Positions 16,677 to 24,242 of a DNA stretch of 50,137 nucleotides are shown here, piece by piece; the stretch's first letter is position 1, and the number at the start of each line of letters is the position of its first letter. The position numbers and the translations under genes were made by a program. Origin of the DNA: FEN-1250 sp039918615 (lineage in GTDB: Bacteria > Gemmatimonadota > Gemmatimonadetes > Gemmatimonadales > Gemmatimonadaceae); NCBI GenBank assembly GCA_039918615.1, contig JBDSHG010000151.1:1-50137 (forward strand), given 5' to 3'. Under the pieces are notes generated by a model, which saw only the letters and a list, made by a program, of their open reading frames with translations, was not told the DNA's origin and did no database searches.

Positions 16677-17858
16677 CTGACGACTCCTCTCGACCCACAC
16701 GGCACGCCGCTCGGCGGCGCGGGAGCTGATCCACTTCAGCCCCCGCGCCCGCGCGCGCGTGGACGTCTTAGCGTCTACATCGGCTCCGCCGCCGGCGTCG
16801 GCAAGACGTACCGCATGCTGGCCGAGGCGCATGGGTTGGTCGAGCGGAAGGCCGATGTGGTGATCGGTTTCATCGAGACGCATGGCCGCACGGAGACGGC
16901 GGCGCTCGTGGCGGGGCTCGAGATCGTGCCACGGCGGCAGGTGAGCTACCGCGGCGTGGTCCTCGACGAGATGGACGTCGACGCGATCGTTGCCAGGCAT
17001 CCGCAGGTCGCGTTCGTCGACGAGCTCGCGCACACCAACGTTCCCGGCTCAAAGCATCACAAGCGGTGGGAAGATGTGCTCGAACTCCTCGACGCCGGCA
17101 TCGACGTCGTCACCGCGGTGAACGTGCAGCATCTCGAGTCGCTCAACGATGTCGTCGCTCGCACGCTCGGCGTCACCGTGCGCGAGACGGTGCCGGATTG
17201 GGTGGTGGCGCGCGCGGATCGCGTGGTGAACATCGACCTGGCGGCCGAGGATCTGCGGCAGCGGCTCATCGATGGAAAGATCTATGGACGCGACAAGATA
17301 CCGACGGCGCTCGCCAACTTCTTCACCGAAGAGAATCTCACGACCCTCCGCGAGCTCGCGCTGCGCGAGGTCGCCAGCTCCGTCGATCGCACGCGCGAGG
17401 ACATCGTGCGTCGCGAGGGCGGCACCGCGCCGCCGCCACGCACTGCAGACCGCATCGTCGTCGCGATGGCGAGCAACCCACCACAGACAGCGATGCTGCT
17501 GCGGAAGGCAAGTCGCATCGCCGGCCGGCTCAACACCGACTGGTACTGCGTCTACGTGCAGACGCCCGACGAACGCGCCGACCGCATCGATGCCACCGTA
17601 CAGCGGCATCTCGTCGACAATATTCAGCTCGCGCAGTCGATGGGCGCCGACGTCGTGAAGATCGAGGATGCCAACGTCGCACCGGCGATCTGCCGCTTTG
17701 CGCGAGAGCACGGTGTGTCGCTGCTCATCGTGGGGCAAAGCACGCGCTCATGGTGGCATCGACTCCTGCGCGGCTCGGTCGTCGACGCGCTGCTGCACAA
17801 CGATCTCGGCCTGGACGTGCTCGTCGTCGCGTTCGGCAACACGCGCGAGGGGAAATAG
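16677..17858 (+). CDS. kdpD: KdpD N-terminal half: P-loop sensor and Usp domain, CTG start
   Basis: 393 residues if started at CTG 16677. The KdpD sensor domain carries Walker A GSAAGVGKT (residues 36-44), VVIGFIETHGR, Walker B FVDELAHTNVPGS and the conserved VNVQHLESLND. A universal-stress-protein domain follows (about 250-385: IVVAMASNPP..LLRKASRIAGRL to VSLLIVGQSTRSWWHRL). No ATG, GTG or TTG occurs in frame between the porin stop (16665) and ATG 16815, which lies beyond Walker A. CTG 16677 has GAGGA (16666-16670) 6 nt upstream, so it is the likely start. The protein ends where full KdpD would enter its membrane domain; that half is encoded at 9198-10757. Confidence 0.88.
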   Translation: MTTPLDPHGTPLGGAGADPLQPPRPRARGRLSVYIGSAAGVGKTYRMLAEAHGLVERKADVVIGFIETHGRTETAALVAGLEIVPRRQVSYRGVVLDEMDVDAIVARHPQVAFVDELAHTNVPGSKHHKRWEDVLELLDAGIDVVTAVNVQHLESLNDVVARTLGVTVRETVPDWVVARADRVVNIDLAAEDLRQRLIDGKIYGRDKIPTALANFFTEENLTTLRELALREVASSVDRTREDIVRREGGTAPPPRTADRIVVAMASNPPQTAMLLRKASRIAGRLNTDWYCVYVQTPDERADRIDATVQRHLVDNIQLAQSMGADVVKIEDANVAPAICRFAREHGVSLLIVGQSTRSWWHRLLRGSVVDALLHNDLGLDVLVVAFGNTREGK

Positions 17859-18791
17859 ATGAAGATCAGCCAACGGCTCTATCTTGCGGTCGTTCCCGCC
17901 ATCCTGGGCGTATTCACCGTTGCGGCGCTCGCGTACTTCGGCCAGTACGCCCACTCCGCGCCGCAGGCACTCGTCGTCGTCGCCATCGTCGCGACGGTCG
18001 CCTCGCTCGTGGTCGCGTGGCGCAACACGCGCTACGTCGCGCAACGCATCGAGCAGCTCGCCGGCGACGCGCGGCAGAATCGCACCGCGCACACCGATGA
18101 GCTCGACGATATCGCGCTCGGCGTTCGTGATGCGCGCGCGATGGTGGACGAGCGCACGGCCACGTACGTGCGCCTGCTCACCGAGGTGCTGCGTGTGATG
18201 CCGGCGCGCCTTCAGGAATCGCAGCTACCACTCCACATTCTGCTCGACAGCCCATTCGGTGAGCTCAACGACAATCAGGAGGAGCTGCTCGGCGCCGCCC
18301 AGAGCGCTGTGGATGCGGCGGACCTCGAGATCCGTCGGCTGCAGCGGCTCCTCGATCTCGAGCGCGGTGCTGTGTCGTTCGTCATTCAGCCGGTGGGAGT
18401 GATCGAGTTGCTCCGCGCGCCATTGGCCATCGCCGCCGCGCGCGCGGAGAAGCGTGGCGTCGGGCACGAATGGAGCGTGCCGACGACGATGCCTCGGGTA
18501 CTCGTCGATCTCTCGCACATGCAGGAGGCGCTCACGAGCGAGCTCGGACGCGCGATCGATGCGAGTGCCGAGGGGGAGCGCGTCGTGCTCTCCGTGGCCG
18601 AGTCCGCAGACGGCGCGAGCGTAACCGTATCCATCGCGCACGGCTCGCGTGCGGTCGAGCTCTCGTCCGAGGGGTTGCTCGCGGAGCGGACGATCGCGCT
18701 GCAGGGTGGCTCGCTGGTCGTCGCGAATGGTTTGGCGGTCATCAAACTGTCCGCGGAGCGCATGCGCGCTTCCGGAGGAGCGCGCGTTTAG
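17859..18791 (+). CDS. Degenerate histidine-kinase-like membrane protein
   Basis: 310 residues, starting at the base after the KdpD N-half stop. Two transmembrane helices (residues 7-28 and 37-53) precede a short linker and a helical hairpin. Its QESQLPLHILLDSPFGELND, followed by NQEELLGAAQSAVDAADLEI, parallels a HisKA dimerisation domain, but the SHELRTPL box is absent and I see no phospho-acceptor His. The C-terminal 120 residues look like a worn ATPase domain without N or G boxes. A pseudokinase that scaffolds or tunes the split KdpD is the simplest reading, from context. Its TAG overlaps the convergent patatin gene's stop by 4 nt. Confidence 0.78.
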   Translation: MKISQRLYLAVVPAILGVFTVAALAYFGQYAHSAPQALVVVAIVATVASLVVAWRNTRYVAQRIEQLAGDARQNRTAHTDELDDIALGVRDARAMVDERTATYVRLLTEVLRVMPARLQESQLPLHILLDSPFGELNDNQEELLGAAQSAVDAADLEIRRLQRLLDLERGAVSFVIQPVGVIELLRAPLAIAAARAEKRGVGHEWSVPTTMPRVLVDLSHMQEALTSELGRAIDASAEGERVVLSVAESADGASVTVSIAHGSRAVELSSEGLLAERTIALQGGSLVVANGLAVIKLSAERMRASGGARV

Positions 18792-20848
18792 AACCAGCGC
18801 CCTACGCGGATGAACACCGTGCCGCGATGCACGCTGTTGTAGCCGTACTCCGCGCGAATCGGGCCGACGGGCGTATCAATGCCGAGCCCCGTGCGCGCAC
18901 CGAAAAGCCAGTCGCTGGTCGGAATGAGATCGCCGCCTGTTGCCATTGAGCCAGCGGCGAGCTCGAGCCGTGCGACCACCGGGCCAAGCACCTGATAGGT
19001 GAACGTCGTCGATGCGTACGCCTCGCGATCGCCGCGCCGCTCGCCTATGTGCAGACCAGGAAATCCTTCGTCGCCACCAAGGGTGTAGGAGAGCTGCTGC
19101 GGAATCCCGTCGCCCCATCCGTAGCGCACTCTCGGAATCACGTGTAGCTCGCCGATGACCAGAGGCAACATCGCATCGGCGTTCGCCTTGCTGAACACCG
19201 ATGTCCACTGGACACCGAGGTCGACCAGGCGATTTCCCTGGCGATCCACCTGATACGTGCTCCCCGAGATCCCCACGGCGCTCGCGTGCGAACGGGTGGA
19301 GTCGTGCCACACATTCCCGGTCACGCCGGCCTGAAACCACCATCGATTGTGATATTCGTGCTCGTATCCCCCCAGCACATCGAGCTCGCGCGTCGACATG
19401 GAGGCGAGCGTCCGACCATTGGGATCGAAGCGGCGGATGTCCTCGTGACTCAGCTGCACGGAGAGCAGCGGATTGAAGAGTCGCCGATCGAGCAGCTGGT
19501 TGCCGCGCAGCTCGAGCCGCAGCGCGTCGCGGAAAGTTCCGATGCGCGCGACCGCGCTTCCCTCCACCGGCATCCCGAACAGACGGTGATCGCTGTAGCC
19601 GATCCAGGCGCGACCGCCGAGCTCCTGGTCGTACGCGAGGCCAAGACCGCCGCTGCGCGACGGCTGGCGCTGCACGGCGAGGTTGAAGGAGACCGTGTCG
19701 GCCACGCCGCTTGGATTGAGCCACACGGCCGCGAAGCGCTCGGAGCTCGCGAGCCGGCGCAGACGCTCGGCGAGCGCGGCGAGCTTCACGGTGTCCGAGT
19801 GCGAGAAGCCGAGGAGGCTCCGCAGCTCGGAGCGTGCGCCGTCGCTGCGCCCCTGCACGTGGAAACCTCCGAGATGCCGCGGGGGAGCGCGCGCGGCGAC
19901 GGGTGCCGGCGTGCATGCGCTCGCGTCGAGCGCCTTTCGCGCGGCGGCGCGCCCGACTTCGATCAGTCGCCCGACGCCACGCTCGGAGATCTCGAAGTCG
20001 GGGTAGCCCGTGAGATCGCCGCGCACGAGCCGATCCGCGGTGCCGAGAGAATCAGCAGGCTGGTGAAAGAGGAAGGCGACGAGATGCGAGACGAGCGTGA
20101 GCGGCGCATCGAGGCCGACCGAGTCGGCGACGCCGGACGTAGCGTCGGAGACGATAACGCGCGTGGCGCCGAGCCGCCGCGCGACGCCGACGGGGATGTT
20201 GGCGACGAGGCCGCCATCGCCGAGCGTCTGCCCGTTGATCTTTTCGGGCGGAAAGATCAGCGGAATGGAATAGCTCGCGCGCAGCGCCTGCGCGAGATCA
20301 CCGCTGCCTATGACGACGAGGCTGCGATCTGCGAGATTCGTCGCGATGGCGCGAAAGGGGATCGGAAGCGAGTCGAAGTTGCCGCGCGCGAGAACATTGC
20401 CGCGCAGCGCGATGTTGTTCGTGATCGCGTTCGCCTCTGCGGTGCTCGCGGCGGAGCGCTGCAGGTTGAAGCCGCGCTCGCCCTGCTCCCAGTAGAGCAG
20501 CGGCTGGAGAAAGTCCAGCGAGCGCGGCGCGGCGGGCTCGAAAGACCGGAAGATGTCGGAGAGCGGGAGCGAGTGCGCGAGCGAATCGATCTGCTTTCCG
20601 CTGTAACCACTCGAGTAGAGTGCGCCGATGATGGCTCCCATGCTCGTGCCGACGACGAGAGTCGGTCGGATGCCAAGGCTGTCCATCACCTCGATGACGC
20701 CGATGTGCACGAGCCCCTTCGCGCCGCCGCCGGAGAGCACGAGCGCGACGCCTTGTTCGGGGCAGCTCTGCGCGCCGGCGATCGTGGTCGCGGTGCACAT
20801 CGCGGCCAGCATCGCGACAAACGCGCGTAGGCCGCGAGCGAGGTGCAC
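18788..20848 (-). CDS. PlpD-like patatin phospholipase with outer-membrane barrel (type Vd)
   Basis: 686 residues from a GTG. A signal peptide (cleavage near AGAQS, residue 28) leads into a patatin domain (about 33-315) with the oxyanion motif GGGAKG (40-45), nucleophile Ser69 in GTSMG, and Asp211 in DGG completing the Ser-Asp dyad. A POTRA-like segment (about 330-395, HLGGFHVQGR onward) and a C-terminal beta-barrel (about 400-686) follow, ending in IRVGRWF with the terminal Phe typical of outer-membrane proteins. This is the plan of PlpD, the type Vd autotransporter lipase. It follows the polymerase gene by 4 bp and its stop overlaps the convergent kinase-like gene. Confidence 0.9.
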   Translation of the reverse strand: MHLARGLRAFVAMLAAMCTATTIAGAQSCPEQGVALVLSGGGAKGLVHIGVIEVMDSLGIRPTLVVGTSMGAIIGALYSSGYSGKQIDSLAHSLPLSDIFRSFEPAAPRSLDFLQPLLYWEQGERGFNLQRSAASTAEANAITNNIALRGNVLARGNFDSLPIPFRAIATNLADRSLVVIGSGDLAQALRASYSIPLIFPPEKINGQTLGDGGLVANIPVGVARRLGATRVIVSDATSGVADSVGLDAPLTLVSHLVAFLFHQPADSLGTADRLVRGDLTGYPDFEISERGVGRLIEVGRAAARKALDASACTPAPVAARAPPRHLGGFHVQGRSDGARSELRSLLGFSHSDTVKLAALAERLRRLASSERFAAVWLNPSGVADTVSFNLAVQRQPSRSGGLGLAYDQELGGRAWIGYSDHRLFGMPVEGSAVARIGTFRDALRLELRGNQLLDRRLFNPLLSVQLSHEDIRRFDPNGRTLASMSTRELDVLGGYEHEYHNRWWFQAGVTGNVWHDSTRSHASAVGISGSTYQVDRQGNRLVDLGVQWTSVFSKANADAMLPLVIGELHVIPRVRYGWGDGIPQQLSYTLGGDEGFPGLHIGERRGDREAYASTTFTYQVLGPVVARLELAAGSMATGGDLIPTSDWLFGARTGLGIDTPVGPIRAEYGYNSVHRGTVFIRVGRWF

Positions 20849-20852
20849 CGCG

Positions 20853-22088
20853 CTAGCTCTCGTCGTCGTGCTTGCTCAGCTGAGCGGCGCCGATCGCGTC
20901 CTGGCCGAACTTCCTGCGTACGCTGTCGACCGTACGTGCGACGACGCGATCCTTCTCCGTCTCGAGCGATGCGGACGTGTCGTCGAAGAGCGCGAGCTGT
21001 GGCGGCTCGGGGCTCGTCGCGAGCGATGAAAGCGAGATGCCGATCAACCGGGCCGCGGTCCGGCGCCGAGCGCGGAGCGCGTGCAGGAGCTCGCGCGCCA
21101 CACCGTAGATCACGCGATCCGATACGACGACCTCTGGAAGCGTGCGACCCGCCTGCCGGATCTTGAAGTCCGCGTCCTTGATCTTCACGCGAATCGTGCG
21201 CGCCGCGAGAAGCTCGGAGCGCAGATCGGATGCGACGCGCGCCGAGAGCGCGAACAGCTCGCGCTCGAGCGTCGCGTCATCGTTGATGTCGGTGGAGAAC
21301 GTCTCCTCTCGGCTCATGCTCTTCTGGTCGCCATGCGCCTCGACGGCGGCGCCGTCGATGCCGCGCACGCGGTCGTAGAGCCACTGCCCCTCGCGATCGC
21401 CGAACCAGCGGATCAGCTCCGACAACGGATGCTCCAGCACGTCGTTCACGGTGCGAAGTCCCGCACGATCGAGACGCACGACGAACTTCGGCCCCACCAT
21501 CGGAATCTCGGCGAGCAGGAAGCGCTTGAGAAAGGTGGCTTCGTCGCCCGGTGCCACGATGTGCACGCCGGTCGCGTTGTTGTCGGGCTTCGGCTTTGCG
21601 ACCTCCACCGACATCTTCGCGACAAGCTTGTTCGTGCCGCCGCCAATCGAGATGGAGAGGCCGGCTTCCGCGCGCACGGCCTCGCGCATCCGATACGCCG
21701 TGCGCGCGAGCGGCTCGTTCTGATAGAGCGCCTCGGTGCCGCCCATGTCGAGATACCACTCGTCGATGCTCGCGCCTTCGACCACCGGCGTGAAGCGCTG
21801 CAGCACGCGCCGGATCTCGGCGCTCTTCCGCGAGCACGCGCCGCGCGGCACGGGTACGCACATCGCCTGGGGGCAGAGCTTGAGTGCCTGCGCAGTGGGC
21901 ATCGCCGAGCGCACGCCGAACTTCCGCGTCTCGTACGATGCCGAGCACACGACACCGCGGCTCGCGCGCGACCCGCCGACGATCAGGAGTGTGGCCTTCC
22001 CCGCGCCCTCTGGATCGATGAGGCGCGCGACGGCGACGTAGAACGCATCGGCGTCGGCGAGCAGGATGCGGCGGGGGACGGCGGACAC
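20853..22088 (-). CDS. dinB: Y-family DNA polymerase (DinB / Pol IV-like)
   Basis: 411 residues. The chosen GTG (22086-22088) gives MSAVPRRILLADADAFYVAV, the usual N-terminus, with catalytic Asp12 and steric-gate Tyr17; the longer open frame upstream is Arg/Ala-rich and not homologous. SIDEWYLDM supplies the second catalytic acidic pair (Asp109, Glu110). Helix-hairpin-helix and little-finger regions follow (IPMVGPKFVVRLDRAGLRT, then SMSREETF). PQLALFD near the C-terminus resembles a beta-clamp binding motif. It performs translesion synthesis. No imuA-like gene is adjacent. It is 4 bp upstream of the patatin gene and 53 bp after the DUF72 gene. Confidence 0.9.
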   Translation of the reverse strand: MSAVPRRILLADADAFYVAVARLIDPEGAGKATLLIVGGSRASRGVVCSASYETRKFGVRSAMPTAQALKLCPQAMCVPVPRGACSRKSAEIRRVLQRFTPVVEGASIDEWYLDMGGTEALYQNEPLARTAYRMREAVRAEAGLSISIGGGTNKLVAKMSVEVAKPKPDNNATGVHIVAPGDEATFLKRFLLAEIPMVGPKFVVRLDRAGLRTVNDVLEHPLSELIRWFGDREGQWLYDRVRGIDGAAVEAHGDQKSMSREETFSTDINDDATLERELFALSARVASDLRSELLAARTIRVKIKDADFKIRQAGRTLPEVVVSDRVIYGVARELLHALRARRRTAARLIGISLSSLATSPEPPQLALFDDTSASLETEKDRVVARTVDSVRRKFGQDAIGAAQLSKHDDES

Positions 22089-22141
22089 GAGCGAAAGATA
22101 GAGCCGTGCTCGCCGAAGCCGGCCTCCCCCGTGGGAAGCGA

Positions 22142-23044
22142 TTACCCCGGCCTCGCGTACGGCGCGAGCGCCTCGGGGTACGCCCCGATGAGCGTCGCCG
22201 GCGCGACGACCTTCTCGCGCGCGAGCATCGACTCGAGCTGCAACGCGTTCACCCCCGCCTTCCCGAGATTGTGGTTGTTCGTCACCACGTACACATCCTC
22301 GGCGCGTATCGCGATCTCCTCGATGCGTCCCACCCACGGCGCGAGCTCCTCCGGCGAGTAGAGGTAGTCGTACCGCTCGCGCACGTTCGCATCCTCTCGG
22401 AACCAGTCGCCGTAGTTGCGCCCGTGCACGCGCACGTAGCCCACCGGCGATGTCACCGCCGCACTCGGTTTGATGCTCTTCTTGAACAGCGGCTGGTCGA
22501 TGTTCACGAATCCGACGCCGCGCTCCGCCAGCGACTCGTAGAAGTGCGGCACGTTCCACGACTCGTGGCGGATCTCTACGACGAGCGGGAACTCACCGAA
22601 CGCACTGACGATGTCACCGAGCCAGCTACGATTCTCCTCGGTGCGCTTGAACGACCAGGGGAATTGCACGAGCACGGCGCCGAGCTTTCCTGCCGCGTGC
22701 AACGGTTCGAGTGCGACGCGCACGTCGTGCTCATCGGCGCGCGTCCACGCGCTGTCGCGCTCGTGGGTGAAGCGCTGCCAGAGCTTTACAGCGAAGCGAA
22801 AGTCGGGCGCGTGCGCGGTCTTCGCGAGCCACCCCTCCACCTTCGACGCATCGGCCGGCGCGTAGAAGGTGGAGTTGATCTCGACGACGTCGAAGTAGCG
22901 CGTGATGTACGTGAGGCGGTCGACGCCGCGCGTCATCGGCTTGGGGTAAAGGACGCCATTCCAGTCGGCGTACGACCATCCGGCGGTGCCGACGCGGATG
23001 CGCGCCTTGCGCTCAACGCTCTCGATGCGTGTCGCCCCGCTCAC
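22142..23044 (-). CDS. DUF72 (YecE-like) protein
   Basis: 300 residues, a normal DUF72 size. Family landmarks are RVGTAGWSYADWNGVLYP at the N-terminus, YFDVVEINSTFY, FRFAVKLWQRFTHE, GAVLVQFPWSFK, VVEIRHESW and YVRVHGRN. These proteins adopt a TIM-barrel fold and are often proposed to act on nucleic acids or nucleotides, but no biochemical role is settled. It lies between the lipoprotein gene (12-bp gap) and dinB on the same strand, probably in one transcript. Confidence 0.93.
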   Translation of the reverse strand: MSGATRIESVERKARIRVGTAGWSYADWNGVLYPKPMTRGVDRLTYITRYFDVVEINSTFYAPADASKVEGWLAKTAHAPDFRFAVKLWQRFTHERDSAWTRADEHDVRVALEPLHAAGKLGAVLVQFPWSFKRTEENRSWLGDIVSAFGEFPLVVEIRHESWNVPHFYESLAERGVGFVNIDQPLFKKSIKPSAAVTSPVGYVRVHGRNYGDWFREDANVRERYDYLYSPEELAPWVGRIEEIAIRAEDVYVVTNNHNLGKAGVNALQLESMLAREKVVAPATLIGAYPEALAPYARPG

Positions 23045-23056
23045 TGCTCGGCCGAG

Positions 23057-23851
23057 CTACGGAGCCGCGCGTGCGAAGCGCAGCGGCTTCGCGCCAGAGC
23101 CGTAGATCGAGAGTGCGCTGCCGTCGATCTCGAAGCGGCTCGATGACTCCAGCGCCTCGAAATAGCGAACCTCCTGCAGCGACACCGGCGTTGCACACGC
23201 CATGCGCGTCGCACCCACCGCGCCGAAGCGGATCGACGTGCCGGAGATCTCCACCGTCGCGAAGTAGCGATTGCAGGAACCGTTGCCGGTGGCCTTGCCC
23301 TTCGTCGCGAAGTCGAGCGTCGCCCGCGGATCGCCGAGCGCGCGTGTGACGCCGAGATCGGTGAGCACCCACGACGTGCCCGCGAGATTGCCCACGGCGC
23401 TCGCACCGCCTGCCGCGCTCGAATCGACGCGTGTGAGCATCAGGTCGACGTGTACCGGATTCCCCTGCGTGATCACTCCGCGCACGATGTCCGTCGTCCA
23501 GAGCAGCTGCAGTCCGCTCTTGATGACGGCGCGCACGGTGTAGAGATGCGTCTTGTCGATTCGGTTTTCGTCGTACGGGAGGGTGAACGCCAGCGGCACC
23601 TGCTTCCCCTCGGATCGAACGGTGGTCGTGGCAATCACGGGCGCTGCCACATCCTGCGCCGTCGCGTCGATCAGCGATACCTCGGCGATCGCGTCCGGCG
23701 GGAGTGCCACGCGCTCCCGATAGGCCACGGAGCCGGTGACTGCCGCCGCCGCCGCGCCGTCGCCGGATGAGGATTCTGAGCGATGCGCGCAGGCGCTGAG
23801 CGCCACGAGGGTGATGGCGCGAGCGAGGTTGCGCGGGAAGAAACTGGCCAC
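23057..23851 (-). CDS. Lipoprotein with YbaY/YscW-type and META (HslJ-like) domains
   Basis: 264 residues from a GTG with AGGAG 8 nt upstream. A lipoprotein signal ends LVALSAC (Cys21). Domain 1 (about 38-145: VTGSVAYRERVALPPDAIAE to GNPVHVDLMLTRV) matches the YbaY/YscW beta-sandwich. Domain 2 (about 155-262: LAGTSWVLTDLG, GNGSCNRYFATVEI, TRMACA) is a META domain as in HslJ. HslJ-type proteins have been linked to heat shock and novobiocin tolerance. It is probably first in the minus-strand run through DUF72, dinB and patatin. An 18-bp palindrome lies 16 bp before its start. Confidence 0.9.
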   Translation of the reverse strand: MASFFPRNLARAITLVALSACAHRSESSSGDGAAAAAVTGSVAYRERVALPPDAIAEVSLIDATAQDVAAPVIATTTVRSEGKQVPLAFTLPYDENRIDKTHLYTVRAVIKSGLQLLWTTDIVRGVITQGNPVHVDLMLTRVDSSAAGGASAVGNLAGTSWVLTDLGVTRALGDPRATLDFATKGKATGNGSCNRYFATVEISGTSIRFGAVGATRMACATPVSLQEVRYFEALESSSRFEIDGSALSIYGSGAKPLRFARAAP

Positions 23852-23867
23852 GGCAAAGGCTCCTGAT

Positions 23868-23885
23868 TGATCGACGAGTCGATCA
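23868..23885. promoter_or_regulatory. 18-bp palindrome upstream of the META lipoprotein
   Basis: TGATCGAC-GA-GTCGATCA is a perfect 8+8 inverted repeat, directly upstream of the Shine-Dalgarno of the lipoprotein gene. It could be a repressor site for the lipoprotein-DUF72-dinB-patatin run, or a hairpin masking the ribosome binding site. No regulator is encoded next to it, and it is not a canonical LexA box that I recognise. Confidence 0.45.
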
Positions 23886-24044
23886 GAAGCTTACACCGGC
23901 GCCGGGAACCGTCGGACGGCGCCAATAAGCGGCGGCCACCAGGCGAGGGCGGACGCTGGCGGGTTACGCGAAACCACCCAAAGGCGTTTAGAATTCAGAG
24001 AGCTGGCTTGCCCGGCCACCCACGACCCCACGTTCGGAGGCCAG

Positions 24045-24221
24045 ATGAACGAGAAAGAGATGCAGGCGCTGCTGAAGAAGACCGCAGCAAAGGCCGCCGC
24101 CAAGAAGATGCCGAATCGCCCCACCTACGATCCCGCCCTCGACGCGACGCGTGCTGATCGCCCCGAAGCCTCCGCAGACGCGACGGAAATCTTCCAGGAG
24201 ATGAAGAAGCGCACGCACTAG
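24045..24221 (+). CDS. 58-aa charged hypothetical protein
   Basis: MNEKEMQALLKKTAAKAAAK begins a 58-residue soluble protein, Lys/Ala-rich and helical at first, then PNRPTYDPALDATRADRP, then EIFQEMKKRTH. GGAGG lies 4 nt before the ATG. The codon choice (strong G/C at third positions) fits real coding. It stands alone, divergent from the lipoprotein upstream and convergent with the RND efflux gene. Function unknown. Confidence 0.65.
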   Translation: MNEKEMQALLKKTAAKAAAKKMPNRPTYDPALDATRADRPEASADATEIFQEMKKRTH

Positions 24222-24242
24222 TTGCATAGTACGCGCGCTTCG

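Noticed and set aside
16672..16680. GTG near the Shine-Dalgarno as start of the KdpD N-half
   Set aside because: It is out of frame and meets a stop after two codons.
17859..18791. Functional histidine kinase
   Set aside because: The H box and the N and G boxes are not found, so catalytic activity is not supported.
19286..20830. 514-codon plus-strand frame opposite the patatin autotransporter
   Set aside because: Composition is an Arg/Glu-rich shadow; the minus strand has catalytic motifs and a signal peptide.
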